Origin: Eudasyphora cyanicolor
Taxonomy: Eukaryota; Arthropoda; Insecta; Diptera; Muscidae
Direction of reading: 5' to 3'
DNA: 64,000 nt
Assembly: GCA_963930755.1 (NCBI GenBank)
Contig: OZ005735.1
Location: 241,670,394-241,734,393, forward strand
Part shown: positions 36,597 through 47,982 of the stretch, in pieces
How positions within the stretch are numbered: the first letter of the stretch is position 1
Layout of the letters: each line of letters starts with the position of its first letter
Notes under the pieces: generated by a model
What the model saw: only the letters and a program-made list of their open reading frames with translations
Database searches by the model: none
Told to the model about the DNA's origin: nothing
Made by a program: the position numbers and the translations under genes

Positions 36597-36900
36597 TAGA
36601 CATATCGATACATATAACCCAAAGCATGCTAAGCCGGCTTAGCATGTTGTAAGGGACATTGCATTTTTAAATTCTAAATATTCCAAAACATATTCAGTTA
36701 AAATTTTAGTATTTATTCGTAAAAGAAATTATGTTTATACGTCAAACCAATCAAAAGTTATACACGAAACGGTAAAGATCATTCGATTTGCTTTACAAAG
36801 GAATTTCATACAAATTTAAAAATTTCATAAAACTTTGATCGTTTCTCCTGCCTGCTTCGACTTAGCATGTTTTAGAATAGAGATATCGATATAAGTCATT
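36597..36900. repeat. Inverted-repeat element with a 22-bp perfect palindrome
   Basis: A perfect palindrome spans 36625-36646 with centre TAAGCCGGCTTA. The left flank ATATCGATACATATAACCC is matched inverted, imperfectly, around 36860-36895, where CTTAGCATGTTTTAGAATAG and ATATCGATAT recur. This may be a MITE of about 300 bp. No target duplication was identified. Confidence 0.45.
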
Positions 36901-37026
36901 ATTCACAAATTTTATGAGGTATTTACTGAACTGAATTCGATATGAAATTGTCAAATAGGTCTTCCATAAATTATTATGAATAACTAAAACCCATAATTGG
37001 GAAAACAATACACTATTCTCGCATCT

Positions 37027-37910
37027 AAAGGGCTTTCCAATAAGATGTCATGAATGGTACGTTCAATATTGACTTGTAAAGCTTGAAGAGAGTCTGGTTT
37101 ATTTCGAAAGACCAACGAAAGACCAACCCCACAAGAAATAGTCTAATGGTGTTAAATCACAACTTCTTGGAGGCCATACAATGTCACAATTTCTGAAATA
37201 ATCGAATCTCCAAACTTTTCTCGCAACAATTCAATTGTTTCATTTGCTGTGTGGCACGTAGCCACAATCGGTCAATGGCAAACAGATAGCTCTTAACGAG
37301 AGCTAAAATATTGCTCATTGGTGTCAAGGTCGTCGGCTGGAAAGTTTTTTTTTTTTTTGGATTAAAAAAAATGGACTTAGCATCATTTTCAAATGTGAAC
37401 GGAAAGTTTATTTTTGATCTCGCTCCTTAACGGTACGTCGGATCGGGAATTGGTCAATGGCAAACATATACCTCTTAACGAGAGTTAAAATATTGCTCAT
37501 GGGTGTCAATATCGTAGGTCGACTGGAAAGTGTTTTTTGTATTTAAAAAAAAATGGACTTAGAATCATTTTCAAATGAGAACAGAAAGTTTATTTTTGCT
37601 CTAGCTCCTTAACGGTTCGTTGGATCGGGAAACGGTCAATGGCAAAAAGATACCTCTTAACAAGAGCTAAAATATTGCTTACGGTCTTAGGTCGACTGGA
37701 AAGTGTTTTTTTGGATTTAAAAAAAAATAGAGAATGATTATTTTGATAATAAACACGAATAATTTGTAAACGTTGTTCTTGCGTATATCTCTTCATGATG
37801 AAATTGTAAACACTACTGAATACAATGAGAAACAAATGACAGGTCATTATATATTACAAATGACCGAAACGTCACTTCAAAATCATATCATCCCTATTGG
37901 AAACCCCTTT
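37027..37910 (-). mobile_element. DD41D mariner derivative, family M1, copy M1c, with three modules
   Basis: Both ends are present: AAAGGGCTTTCCAATAAGAT at the left and ATCATCCCTATTGGAAACCC at the right. On the minus strand it has a start codon near 37796 (KRYTQEQRLQIIRVYYQ), three tandem modules of about 180 bp (near 37.71, 37.53 and 37.35 kb) and a short catalytic-half remnant. The DDE triad is not encoded. It shows the module array at its longest in this window. Confidence 0.75.
37590..37847 (-). pseudogene. M1c reading frame: mariner N-terminal helix fused to the module
   Basis: The 85-codon frame carries the mariner N-terminus (YTQEQRLQIIRVYYQNN), then runs straight into the module (FFFKSKKTLSSRP, YLFAIDRFPI, TVKELEQK) and stops. 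Only the first helices of the DNA-binding domain are present. Whether it is ever expressed is unknown, and I treat it as a remnant. Confidence 0.5.
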
Positions 37911-37949
37911 GATTACAGCATTGTGGGTTCAAAATTCCAAGACAAGTAC

Positions 37950-38237
37950 CCTAAGAAAAAAAAATCGCTTCTGTAGTATATTTTCTGGAAACATATTATA
38001 TTTGGGATAAATTACTTTTTCCCTATAGGTAGGAAAATAAATTCTGTAGCCGATTTAAATATTTCCCTGTTTTTAAAGATAATTTGCACCAAAACTTCGA
38101 AAAAAATTTCATTGATAAGAGAGATATTTAAACTTTTTTTCCGGTATGTAAATATAAAATATTTGCACCAAAGTATATTTTATTTAAATTTTGATCCCCA
38201 ACATATTATGTTTCCTGTTTTTTTCTCCGTGTAGTGT
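37950..38237. mobile_element. MITE of about 285 bp with imperfect inverted ends
   Basis: The left end AGAAAAAAAATCGCTTCTGT leads to GGAAACATATTATATTTGGG. The right end inverted reads ACACGGAGAAAAAAACAGG then AAACATAATATGTTGGGG. The outer part resembles the termini at 21640 and 26134, so these may form one family. Confidence 0.55.
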
Positions 38238-38312
38238 TATGTAAATAATATTTAATTGTATTTAAATGTAATTACAATTTAGGAATCTATTGGATTTTTT
38301 ATAAGAGACTTT

Positions 38313-39260
38313 TTATCCCCTCACCGTAGAGAAGAGGGTATATATCATTTGCTACGAACCATAAGTGTAACACATCGAAGCAGTGACCTAAGACCCTAAG
38401 TATGTTCGGCGGATATCCGTTTTGGGTCATTTTAAGTCGAATGAGCAATGTCCGTCCGTCTGTTTGTCTGTCTGCTGGCTGGTGCGCACGAAAGGAGTAA
38501 CCGATTGACTTCAAATTTGGTATGTGGTAATATTTTCTTCTATCTCCGGCTAAGTTCGAAGATGGGCCATATTGGTCCACTCCTTCTACTACCTCCCCCA
38601 CAAAGGGTTAACAATTAGTGAAATATTGATTATTTAATAACTTTTATACTACTTATTTGAATCCTCTGAAATTCTACACATAGTATTAGTTTATTAGCCA
38701 CCATTACCTCGAGAAAAATGGACGAAGTTGCCACGCCCCTTTTGGTACCTCCCACACAAATGGACAATTTTGAACCAAAAGTTAATAGCTTATAACTTTA
38801 TTACCAGTGCATACAAAGACTTGAAATTTTGTACCATGTAATGGTTTAATAGTACCTACAATACAGTGAAAATGGGCATTATTGCCAAGCTCCTTTTGGT
38901 ACATCCCACACAAATGGACCATTTTGTACCAAAAGTTACCAGCTTATAACTTTAATACCAGTGCATAAAAATACTTGAAATTTTGTACAGTGTAATGTTT
39001 TTATAGTACCAAGAGACCAGAGAAAAATGGGCGTTATTGGCCCGCCCCTTTTGGTACCTACCTCACAAATGGACCTTTTTGTACCAAAAGTAAACAGCTT
39101 TTAACTTTAATACCAGTACATACTTTAAAGATATTAAATGCAATTCAAATAGATAATAATTTAAACAAAACAAAAATAAATAAATTTACTAATATTTGTT
39201 GAGACTCAAGGTGAGGCGATTCATTAGTCGGTTTACCCGACTGAACTTTCTTACTTGTTT
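38313..39260 (+). mobile_element. GTCY family A element, A2 (subfamily II)
   Basis: The 5' end is TTATCCCCTCACCGTAGAGA and the GTCY tract is at 38450-38473. TTTTGGTACCTCCCACACAA-type units start at 38741, 38895 and 39050, a period of 154-155 bp. The 3' end is GGTTTACCCGACTGAACTTT then CTTACTTGTTTT. Its closest relative here is A4, in opposite orientation. Confidence 0.8.
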
Positions 39261-39811
39261 TACATATAGATCAATTAAATGGAGGCGCATTTCTTCTAAA
39301 TCCTTTTCAATCTTTAAAATTAATATGACTTAGTTCACTTTTGGTTTCAAAGCTTTATTTCAACTTGTTTTTTTGTCATTTAAAAAAAATCTATAGATTT
39401 TTCTTTAATGCGACAGATTATTAATATAATTTTTTATCTAGATGAACATGTTTATCATTTTATGTATATAGTATATTTATTTATATTAATCTTTTTAGAT
39501 CAGCAGCTATAGGTTTTGAATAATAATGCGATAATAGCCAGATTAGACCGACAGAATTTATAATTTAAAATCAGTATGGTTTAGAAACTAGTTGAAAAAC
39601 ATAATGAGGCGTAAAAACCATAACGGTACTAATTTTCTATTCTGATAAATACAAAAGTTAATGATAAATAACAGCTGTCATGTTATATGCCCAAAGATAA
39701 TTTAAATCGCATTATTTATGATACATTCATTGAGGAACTATGAAATGTTTATTAATATAAAGAATGATTTCTACAACACAATCATATATTAATTAATAAA
39801 AATAAGAATAT
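39261..39811. other. AT-rich sequence without recognised feature
   Basis: Separates A2 and A3. No repeat ends, tandem structure or coding signal. Confidence 0.5.
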
Positions 39812-40824
39812 TTATACCCTCACTTTAGTGTGACGAGGGTATATATCATTTGCTACGGAAAAAAGTGTAACACATCGAAGGAGTGACCTAAGACCCCAAG
39901 TATGTTCGGCGGAAATCCGTTTTGGGTCATTTTAAGTCGAATGAGCAATGTCCGTCCGTCTCTCTTTCTGTCTGCTGGCTGGTGCGCAAGATAACTCTCG
40001 AAAGGAGTAACCGATTGACTTCAAATTTCGTATGTGGTAATATTTTTTTCTATCTCCGGCTAAGTTCGAAGATGGGCCATATTGGTCCACTCCTTCTGGT
40101 ACCTCCCCCACAAAGGTTTAAAATGTTGTGAAATATTGATTCTTTAATAACTGCTATTATACGTATTCGAATCTTCTGAAATTCCACACATAGTATTAGT
40201 TTGTTAGTCGCTATCAACTCGAGCGAAATTGCCACGCCCCTTTTGGTACCTCCCACACAAATGCACCATTTTGCACTAAAAGTTAAAAGCTTAAAACATT
40301 AATACCAGTGTTTAGAAATACTTGAAATTTTGTACAGCGAAATGTTTTTATAGTGCCTACAGTCCATTGATAAATTGGCGTTATTGTCACGCCCCTTTTG
40401 GTACCTCTCCCACAAAGGTACCATTTTACACCAAAAGTTAACAGTTTATAACATTAATATCAGTGTATACAATTACTTGCAATTTTGTACAGTGTAATGC
40501 TTTTATAATGCCTATAGTCCAGTGAAAAATGAGAGTTATCACCACGCCCCTTTTTGTACCTCCCACACAAAATGGACAAATTATACCACAATTTAATATC
40601 TCAACGTTAATATACCAGTCCATATAAACGGTTACAATTCGGCACAGTGCAATGTATTTAAAGTATCTACTGTTCAGCGAAATATAGGTGTATTTCTTAA
40701 ACCCCTTCTGGTACCTCCCACAAAAATTGACAGAATAATTTGTGTAATATTCAATATTACATTACTCACAAAGTGAGGGTATACCTTAGTCGGTTTAGCC
40801 GACTGAAACTTTCTTACTTGTTTT
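39812..40824 (+). mobile_element. GTCY family A element, A3 (subfamily I), complete
   Basis: Ends are as in A1 (CCCTCACTTTAGTGTGACGA; CTTTCTTACTTGTTTT). Internal units start at about 40242, 40396, 40552 and 40707, a period of 154-156 bp. The first GTCY tract is shortened by substitution (GTCCGTCTCTCTTTCTG). Sequence is very close to A5, which lies inverted 2.2 kb away. Confidence 0.8.
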
Positions 40825-40876
40825 CTCAGTTTATTAATATCTTCCATTAGCGAAATCAGCGTGAATAAAAAGGAAG

Positions 40877-41020
40877 AACATTTCAGTCGATTAAACCGAC
40901 TAAAGGATACACTCTCATTTTGCGATACATATTAAATATATAATTTGCTGATTCTTTATCAGACTATAGTAATTGGAAAAGTAGTCTAGTATATGCAATA
41001 TAAAAATATTTAGATTATTA
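40877..41020 (-). mobile_element. Family A 3'-end fragment and D repeat
   Basis: ACATTTCAGTCGATTAAACC with the hairpin and AAGGATACACTCTCATTTTG is a truncated family A 3' end (40877-40925). It is followed at 40963-41020 by a diverged copy of the D repeat (CTATAGTAATTGGAAAAGTA). Confidence 0.5.
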
Positions 41021-41131
41021 CTACAGAAGTTATGGGGAAAATATTTTTGTATAAATTTGTCAATTTTTTCCAATTGTTCCATCTTCAAACATAGCCTGAG
41101 ATTGGCGGAAATACTATCAATATTATAATAT

Positions 41132-42240
41132 AACAAGTAAGAAAGTTCAGTCGGGTAAACAGACCAATGAATCCCCACACATTGAGTCTCAAAAAAATAT
41201 TAGTAAATTTATTCATTTTTTTGTTTTATTTAAATTCTTATCAATTTAAATTGCATTTAATAACTTTAATGTATGTACTGGTATTAAAGTAAAAAGCTGA
41301 GTACTGTTGGTACAATAAGGTCGATTTGTGTGAGAGGTACCAAAAGGGGCGTCCCAATAACGGCCACTTTTTTGTGGACTCTAGGTACTATAAAAGCATT
41401 ACACTGTACAAAATTTCAAGTATTTATATGCACTGGTATTAAAGTTATAAGCTGTAAACTTTTGATGTAAAATGGTCCATTTGTGTGGGAGGTACCAAAA
41501 GGGGAGGTCCAATAGCGCCCACTTTTTTCTGGACTCTAGGTACTATAAAAGCATTACACTATACAACATTTCAAGTATTTGTATGCACTGGTATTAAAGT
41601 TATAAGCTGGTAACTTTTGGTACAAAATGGTCCATTTGTGTGGGAGGTACCAAAAGGAGCTTGGCAATAATGCCCATTTTCACTGTATTGTACGTACTAT
41701 AAAACCATTACACTGTACAAAATTTGAAGTCTTTGTATGCACTGGTAATAAAGTTATAAGCTATTAACTTTTGTTCAAAATTATCCATTTGTGTGGAAGG
41801 TAACAAAAGGGGCGTGGCAACTTCGCCAATTCTCGAGGTAATAGTGACTAATAAACTAATGCATGTGTAAAATTTCAGAGGATTCAAATAATTAGTATAG
41901 AAGTTATTAAATAATCAATATTTCACTAAATGCTAACCCTTTGTGGGGGAGGTACCAGCAGGAGTATACCAATATGGCTCATCTTCGAGGTTAGCCGGAG
42001 ATAGAAGAAAATATTACCACATACCAAATTTGAAGTCAATCGGTTACTCCTTTTGAGAGTTATCGTGCGCACCAGCCAGCAGACAGACAGACAGACAGAC
42101 GGACATTGCTCATTCGACTTAAAGTGACCCAAAACGGATATCCGCCGAACATACTTAGGGTCTTAGGTCACTCCTTCGATGTGTTACACTTTTGGTTCGT
42201 AGCAAATGATATATACCCTCCTCTCTAAGGTGAGGGGATA
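41132..42240 (-). mobile_element. GTCY family A element, A4 (subfamily II), complete
   Basis: The 3' terminus AACAAGTAAGAAAGTTCAGT is at the left and the 5' terminus CTCTAAGGTGAGGGGATA at the right. It has five GGGAGGTACCAAAAGG-type units and a GACA/GACG tract at 42082-42106. It pairs with A2 as an inverted relative. Confidence 0.8.
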
Positions 42241-42242
42241 AT

Positions 42243-42291
42243 GAAAAGCTCGTAACTTTAATATACCAGTGCACTTAAACGCTTATATAGG
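42243..42291 (+). mobile_element. Family A internal-unit scrap
   Basis: AACTTTAATATACCAGTGCA followed by AAACGCTTATAT matches the internal unit of A1 in plus orientation. It adjoins the start of M2a, suggesting that M2a landed in an older family A copy. Confidence 0.45.
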
Positions 42292-43068
42292 GCGATCTAA
42301 GTAGGGATACTTTTTTCAATAGCCTTTTTTGACATATCACGTGTGAGTCGTGTCATGCTATTTTTGTTAAGTATTGTTTGGCATTTGGCATTCATGGAAA
42401 GACTTACGCCTGAACAACGTATACAAATTGTTCAGTTTTATTATCAAAATAATCGTTCGCCCATTGCGCTAAGTCCATTTTTTTTAAATCCAAAAAAAAA
42501 CTCTTTCCAGTCGACCCACGACCTTGACACCCATGAGCAATATTTTATCTATCGTTAAGAGCTATATTTTTGCCATTGACCGATTCCCGATCCGACGTAC
42601 CGGAATCATCGGTCCATATTTCTTCAAAAATGATGCCGGTGAGAACGTAACCGTCAATGGCGACCGTTATCGTGCCATGATAACCGACTATTTGATGCCT
42701 GAAATTGAAGCTCGTGATCTCGGCGACATTTGGTTTCAACAAGACGGCGCCACTTCCCACACTTCGCATCAATCAATGGATTTATTGAGAGAACACTTCG
42801 GTGAGCAGATAATTTCACGTTTTGGGCCGGTCGATTGGCCACCAAGATCGTGTGATATCACACCGTTAGACTTTTTCCTGTGGGGATATGTAAAGTCTAC
42901 AGTTTATGCGGACAAACCCGCTTCGATTCAGGCCTTGGAGCAAAACATCACGCGTGCCATTCGCCAGTTACCAGTCGAAATGCTCGAACGAGTCATCGTC
43001 ATTGGACTCAACGGATGGACAATCTCAGACGTAGCCGCGGCCAACATTTGATAGACACAATCTTCAAA
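42292..43068 (+). mobile_element. DD41D mariner derivative, family M2, copy M2a
   Basis: The left end is AGGGCGATCTAAGTAGGGAT. It then carries a transposase start, one copy of the module that M1 also has, and the catalytic half of a second DD41D transposase type. The right end is cut exactly where A5 starts, so the 3' terminal repeat is missing. Confidence 0.7.
42394..43051 (+). pseudogene. DD41D mariner transposase remnant (M2a)
   Basis: The start at 42394 gives MERLTPEQRIQIVQFYYQNN, the first helix of the DNA-binding domain, then the M1-type module. A second frame from about 42524 resumes with GIIGPYFFKNDAGENVTVNG, IWFQQDGATSHTSHQS and WPPRSCDITPLDFFLWGY. There are 41 residues between the second and third Asp, both intact. 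The first catalytic Asp and most of the DNA-binding region are deleted. A frameshift near 42990 diverts the C-terminal tail; the other frame keeps RRSRGQHLIDTIF. The protein differs from M1 and M3, so this is a third DD41D lineage. Confidence 0.8.
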
Positions 43069-43951
43069 AAACAAGTAAGAAAGTTTCAGTCGGGTAAACC
43101 GACTAAGGTATACCCTCACTTTGTGAGTAATGTAATATTGAATATTACACAAATTATTCTGTCAATTTTTGTGGGAGGTACCAGAAGGGGTTTAAGAAAT
43201 ACACCTATATTTCGCTGAACAGTAGATACTTTAAATAATTTGCACTGTGCCGAATTGTAACCGTTTATATGGAGTGGTATATTAACGTTGAGATATTAAA
43301 TTGTGGTATAATTTGGCCATTTTGTATGGGAGGTACAAAAAGGGGCGTGGTGATAACGCTCATTTTTAACTGGACTATAGGCATTATAAAAGCATTACAC
43401 TGTACAAAATTTCAAGTAATTGTATACACTGATATTAATGTTATAAACTGTTAACTTTTGGTGCAAAATGGTGCCTTTGTGGGAGAGGTAACAAAAGGGG
43501 CGTGACAATAATGCCCATTTTTCAATGGACTGTAGGCACTATAAAAACATTACGCTGTACAAAATTTCAAGTATTTTTATACACTGGTATTAATGTTATA
43601 AGCTGTTAACTTTTGGTGCAAAATGGTGCATTTGTGTGGGAGGTACCAAAAGGGGCATAGCAACATGGCCCATTTTTCTCGAGTTGATAGCGACTAATAA
43701 ACTAATGCTATGTGTGGAATTTCAGAAGATTCGTATAAGTAGTATAGCAGTTATTAAAGATTCAATATTTCACAACATTTTAACACTTTGTGGGGGAGGT
43801 ACTAGAAGGAGTGGACCAATATGGCCCACCTTCGAACTTAGCCGGAGATAGACAAAAATATTACCACGTACCAAATTTGAAGTCAATCGGTTACTCCTTT
43901 CGAGAGTTATCGTGCGCACCAGCCAGCAGACACACAGACAGACAGACAGAC

Positions 43952-44007
<56 letters not shown>

Positions 44008-44142
44008 GGACGGATTCGTCTTAAAATGACCCAAAACGGATTTCCGCCGAACATACTTGGGGTCTTAGGTCACTCCTTCGATGTGTTACACTTTTTTCCG
44101 TAGCAAATGATATATACCCTCGTCACACTAAAGTGAGGGTAT
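43069..44142 (-). mobile_element. GTCY family A element, A5 (subfamily I), complete
   Basis: Inverted relative of A3 with both ends. It carries a long GACA tract, about 43927-44013, the longest GTCY run in the window. Internal units recur at about 155 bp. The 5' end at the right is CGTCACACTAAAGTGAGGGT. Confidence 0.85.
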
Positions 44143-44370
44143 AATAAATGCCAAAGAATGTTCTTTCAAATGATAATAAACATTCCCCATTCAATTTGAA
44201 TTTACTGTGTTTTTTTTTTCTTTAAAAAAAAAAATACGGAACCTCGAAATGAATCACCCATTATATATTCAAATTTGTTTTGTCCGTCATAGTTACCTTA
44301 AACCCTAATCCAACGACCCAGAATTCAACACAAAGTATGACGCCCTAGAATAACAATGTGATGACCAGTG

Positions 44371-44560
44371 CACACTGAAAAAAAATTTGTCATAAAATTA
44401 AAGAAATGCTCCAAAGACGTCCTTAGTTTTTAAAATAAGTAAATTTTTTACTTAAAATTAAGAAAATTTACTTAAAATTAAGTAAATTACTTAATATTAT
44501 TGAAATAATCTATATTTTAAGTACATTTCTTTAGTTTTATGACAATTTTTTTCAGTGCAC
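44371..44560. mobile_element. MITE of about 190 bp with inverted ends
   Basis: The left end ACTGAAAAAAAATTTGTCAT is matched inverted by ATGACAATTTTTTTCAGT. The interior is made of TTAAGTAAATTACTTAA-like palindromic sequence and contains AAAGACGTCCTTAG. GCAC flanks both sides and is a possible target duplication. The transposase type is unknown. Confidence 0.75.
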
Positions 44561-46188
44561 GTACTCTGCCATTCTCATTGATAATTGCACCCGCATTATT
44601 AAATATTTGTAAGATGAATAAATAATGTATCTGTGCTGTGCGAAAATTATGCACATTTGCATTATTTTATCTCAAAACTTGAAAACAATTGAACAATGTT
44701 TAAAACAGATTTAACATTGATGGTAATCACTCAATAACGTAACGTAATTCTAGCCCAATATCTGTAATGCATTTGCCTGTTTTATAATGTTTAATTGTAA
44801 TTGCACTTAAACATGAACAAAATAAAAATGGTGAATGGGGGGGGGGGAGGACAACTGGGAACAAACAGAAAAAAGCGGCTAATCGTGAGACTTGTGTCTG
44901 AATTTTGAGTAATCGCAGCCGCCTTGTCTACGTCTATGTCGATGTTATCGTCACCGTCACCATCATCGTTGTCTTTGGCTTTGTACTTTAGTTTACTTTT
45001 AAGCTTTGTTTGTTTGATATTTTCTGCAGTCGCCTTTGCCGCCTTCGCTGCTGCCGCCGACGCCTTACAAATGTTGGACGTTTTATTGGATCGATGATCG
45101 GTCGCTGTCTCCGTTTCGGTTTGTTGTTGCCTGACATATTGTGTTGAGTGTGCATATCAATATAGTTTTTTTTTGTATTTTTTAAATTTATTATTATACA
45201 ATTGGAAAATGATGTCAAGGTCAAATTTGCATGAACATGTTAATGTTAACAGACTCATAACAAAGAGCAAAGCAATGCGGCACACACATAAATGCAAACA
45301 AACTTGGGGGAGAGAGTTTTAGTTTTGTTGGCGCTTTTTTTGTGTTGCTCTCCGTCTGTCAACCATCTATCGTCTCCATTGTAATAAACGTTAACTTCAG
45401 TGACCAGCAGCTGCTGCGAAGTGGGCGACAAAAGTTGGGTTTGGGGCATAAAAAAAGTAAACCGAACTGAACCAGATGCGATGCTATGAGTGCAAATATC
45501 GATCGGGCGGTCGCTCGTCTGCTTTACAGGTGGTTTTGTTTCGTATTTTCCCAAGTCGTGAGTTGATTTTGCATATTCTGCTTCACTATATACCTATACC
45601 TGTGAGTGCGTTTGTATGTACATATGTCAATGTTTGTGTTTTGTTTTTGTCTTTACAATGTCTACCGGCTTTTTTCTTTCTCCGTATGTGTGTGTCTGAA
45701 TGAGTGAATTTGTGTCTATGAACTCGAGAAGTGTTGCCCTCTATTTCATGGTTCCCCATTTATTTGTTGTAACAATTAGTGGATGAACGTTGTGTTACAT
45801 TTGTGTTGGGGGGGAATTCATAGAGGTATAAACATGTGTATCCACTGACTGAGAAACCGAGTATTTGCTTTATTAAGTCAATGCGGCGGAATTTCCCCAT
45901 CGACATTATTTGAAGTAAATTTGCAATTGATATTGGCTTTAAATATTTGCAAAAGTTCAAAGACATTTGTAATTACCTTCAAATTTGTCTGTTGATGGAT
46001 ATATGAGTTATTTCATGACAAAATGGGCAAGAGAATATGCACAGCAATGAATATGAGATATAGGGTTTTAAATTAATTTAAAATTGTATATTTGAGAATT
46101 GGTTGAATACATATATTTTTAATTTTGACAACTTATTCGAAGGATAATGAGGTTGCTTTGAAACCAATTAGAGATTAAGTAAGAAAAA
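44561..46188. other. Unique stretch with simple repeats, no supported gene
   Basis: A G run at 44837-44847 and GCC/GTC-rich triplets at 44930-45070 make this stretch less A+T-rich. Open frames of 75-99 codons at 45.0-45.7 kb lack recognisable domains. Transcribed or regulatory sequence is possible but not shown. Confidence 0.45.
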
Positions 46189-47640
46189 ACGATGAACATT
46201 TCTATAAGAAAAGCCATCAAAAAAAAACTTTTCTTTAAGAAAAGTCATCAACGATGAACTTTTCTATAAGAAAAGTAATCAACGATGAACTTTTCTGTAA
46301 GAAAAGTAATCAACGATGAACTTTTCTGTACGAAAAGTAATGAACGATGAACTTTTTTATAAGAAAAGTCATCAACGATGAACTTTTCTATACGAAAAGT
46401 CATCAACGATGAACTTTTCTATACGAAAAGTCATCAACGATGAACTTTTCTATACGAAAAGTCATCAACGATGAACTTTTCTATAAGAAAAGTCATCAAC
46501 GATGAACTTTTCTAGAAGAAAAGTCATCAACGATGAACTTTTCTAGAAGAAAAGTCATCAACGATGAACTTTTCTAGAAGAAAAGTCATCAACGATGAAC
46601 TTTTCTAGAAGAAAAGTCATCAACGATGAACTTTTCTAGAAGAAAAGTCATCAACGATGAACTTTTCTATAACAAGAAAAGTCATCAACGATGAACTTTT
46701 CTATAACAAGAAAAGTCATCAACGATGAACTTTTCTATAACAAGAAAAGTCATCAACGATGAACTGTTCTATAACAAGAAAAGTCATCAACGATGAACTT
46801 TTCTATAACAAGAAAAGTCATCAACGATGAACTTTTCTATAACAAGAAAAGTCATCAACGATGAACTTTTCTATAACAAGAAAAGTCATCAACGATGAAC
46901 TTTTCTATAACAAGAAAAGTCATCAACGATGAACTTTTCTATAACAAGAAAAGTCATCATCGATGAACTTTTCTATACGAAAAGTCATCATCGATGAACT
47001 TTTCTATACGAAAAGTCATCATCGATGAACTTTTCTATACGAAAAGTCATCATCGATGAACTTTTCTATACGAAAAGTCATCATCGATGAACTTTTCTAT
47101 AAGAAAAGTCATCATCGATGAACTTTTCTATAAGAAAAGTCATCATCGATGAACTTTTCTATAAGAAAAGTCATCATCGATGAACTTTTCTATAAGAAAA
47201 GTCATCGTCGATGAACTTTTCTATAAGAAAATGTCGATGAACTTTTCTATAAGAAAAGTCATCATCGATGAACTTTTCTATAAGAAAAGTCATCATCGAT
47301 GAACTTTTCTATAAGAAAAGTCATCGTCGATGAACTTTTCTATAAGAAAATGTCGATGAACTTTTCTATAAGAAAAGTCATCATCGATGAACTTTTCTAT
47401 AAGAAAAGTCATCATCGATGAACTTTTCTATAAGAAAAGTCATCATCGATGAACTTTTCTATAAGAAAAGTCATCAACAATGATTTTTTCTATAAGAAAA
47501 GTCATCAGCGATGAACTTTACTATACGAAAAGTCATCAACGATGAACTTTTCTAGAAGAAAAGTCATCAACGATGAACTTTTCTAGAAGAAAAGTCATCA
47601 ACGATGAACTTTTCTATATGAAAAGTCATCAACGATGAAC
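46189..47640. repeat. Minisatellite of about 46 hairpin-forming 26-34-bp units
   Basis: Units have the form GATGAAC, then ACTTTTCT-loop-AGAAAAGT overlapping it, then CATCAAC or CATCATC. The two 8-base arms are perfectly complementary in most units. Variation falls mainly between them: ATA, AGA, ATAACA, and ATACG with a shortened stem. Homogeneous blocks follow one another: AGA near 46.50-46.66, ATAACA 46.66-46.96, ATACG 46.96-47.10, ATA 47.10-47.48. A 26-bp short unit recurs at about 47.23 and 47.35 kb within a larger duplicated block. The array ends against a family A fragment. Confidence 0.9.
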
Positions 47641-47982
47641 TATTACTATGTGTGGAATTACAGAACATTCGTGTAAGTAAGTAGTATTGATGTTATTATA
47701 GAATCAATATTTCACTGGACCAATATGGCCCATCTTCGATCTTAGCCTGAGATAGAAAAAATATTTGCAATTAACAAATTTAAAGTCAATCCATTATTCC
47801 TATCGAGAATTATCGGGCACACCAACAGACAGACAGAGAGAAGGACGGACATACATAGCTCATATGTCCTAAAATGGATTTCCACCCAACATATTTGGGG
47901 TCTCAGGCCACTCCTTCGATGTGTTACACTTTTGGCTTGTAGCAAATAATATATATCCTCCTACATTAAAGTGAGGTTATAA
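47641..47982 (-). mobile_element. GTCY family A 5' portion
   Basis: Starts abruptly at the minisatellite edge with CTATGTGTGGAATTACAGAA. It includes GATAGAAAAAATATTTGCAA, a GACA tract (47826-47850) and the 5' end CTACATTAAAGTGAGG. The internal units and the 3' end are missing. Confidence 0.7.

Noticed and set aside
44988..45703. Open frames of 75-99 codons in the less A+T-rich stretch
   Set aside because: Frames conflict on both strands and follow triplet repeats; no recognisable protein.
46189..47640. The minisatellite as a CRISPR array
   Set aside because: Units of about 31 bp are directly tandem, with no spacers.
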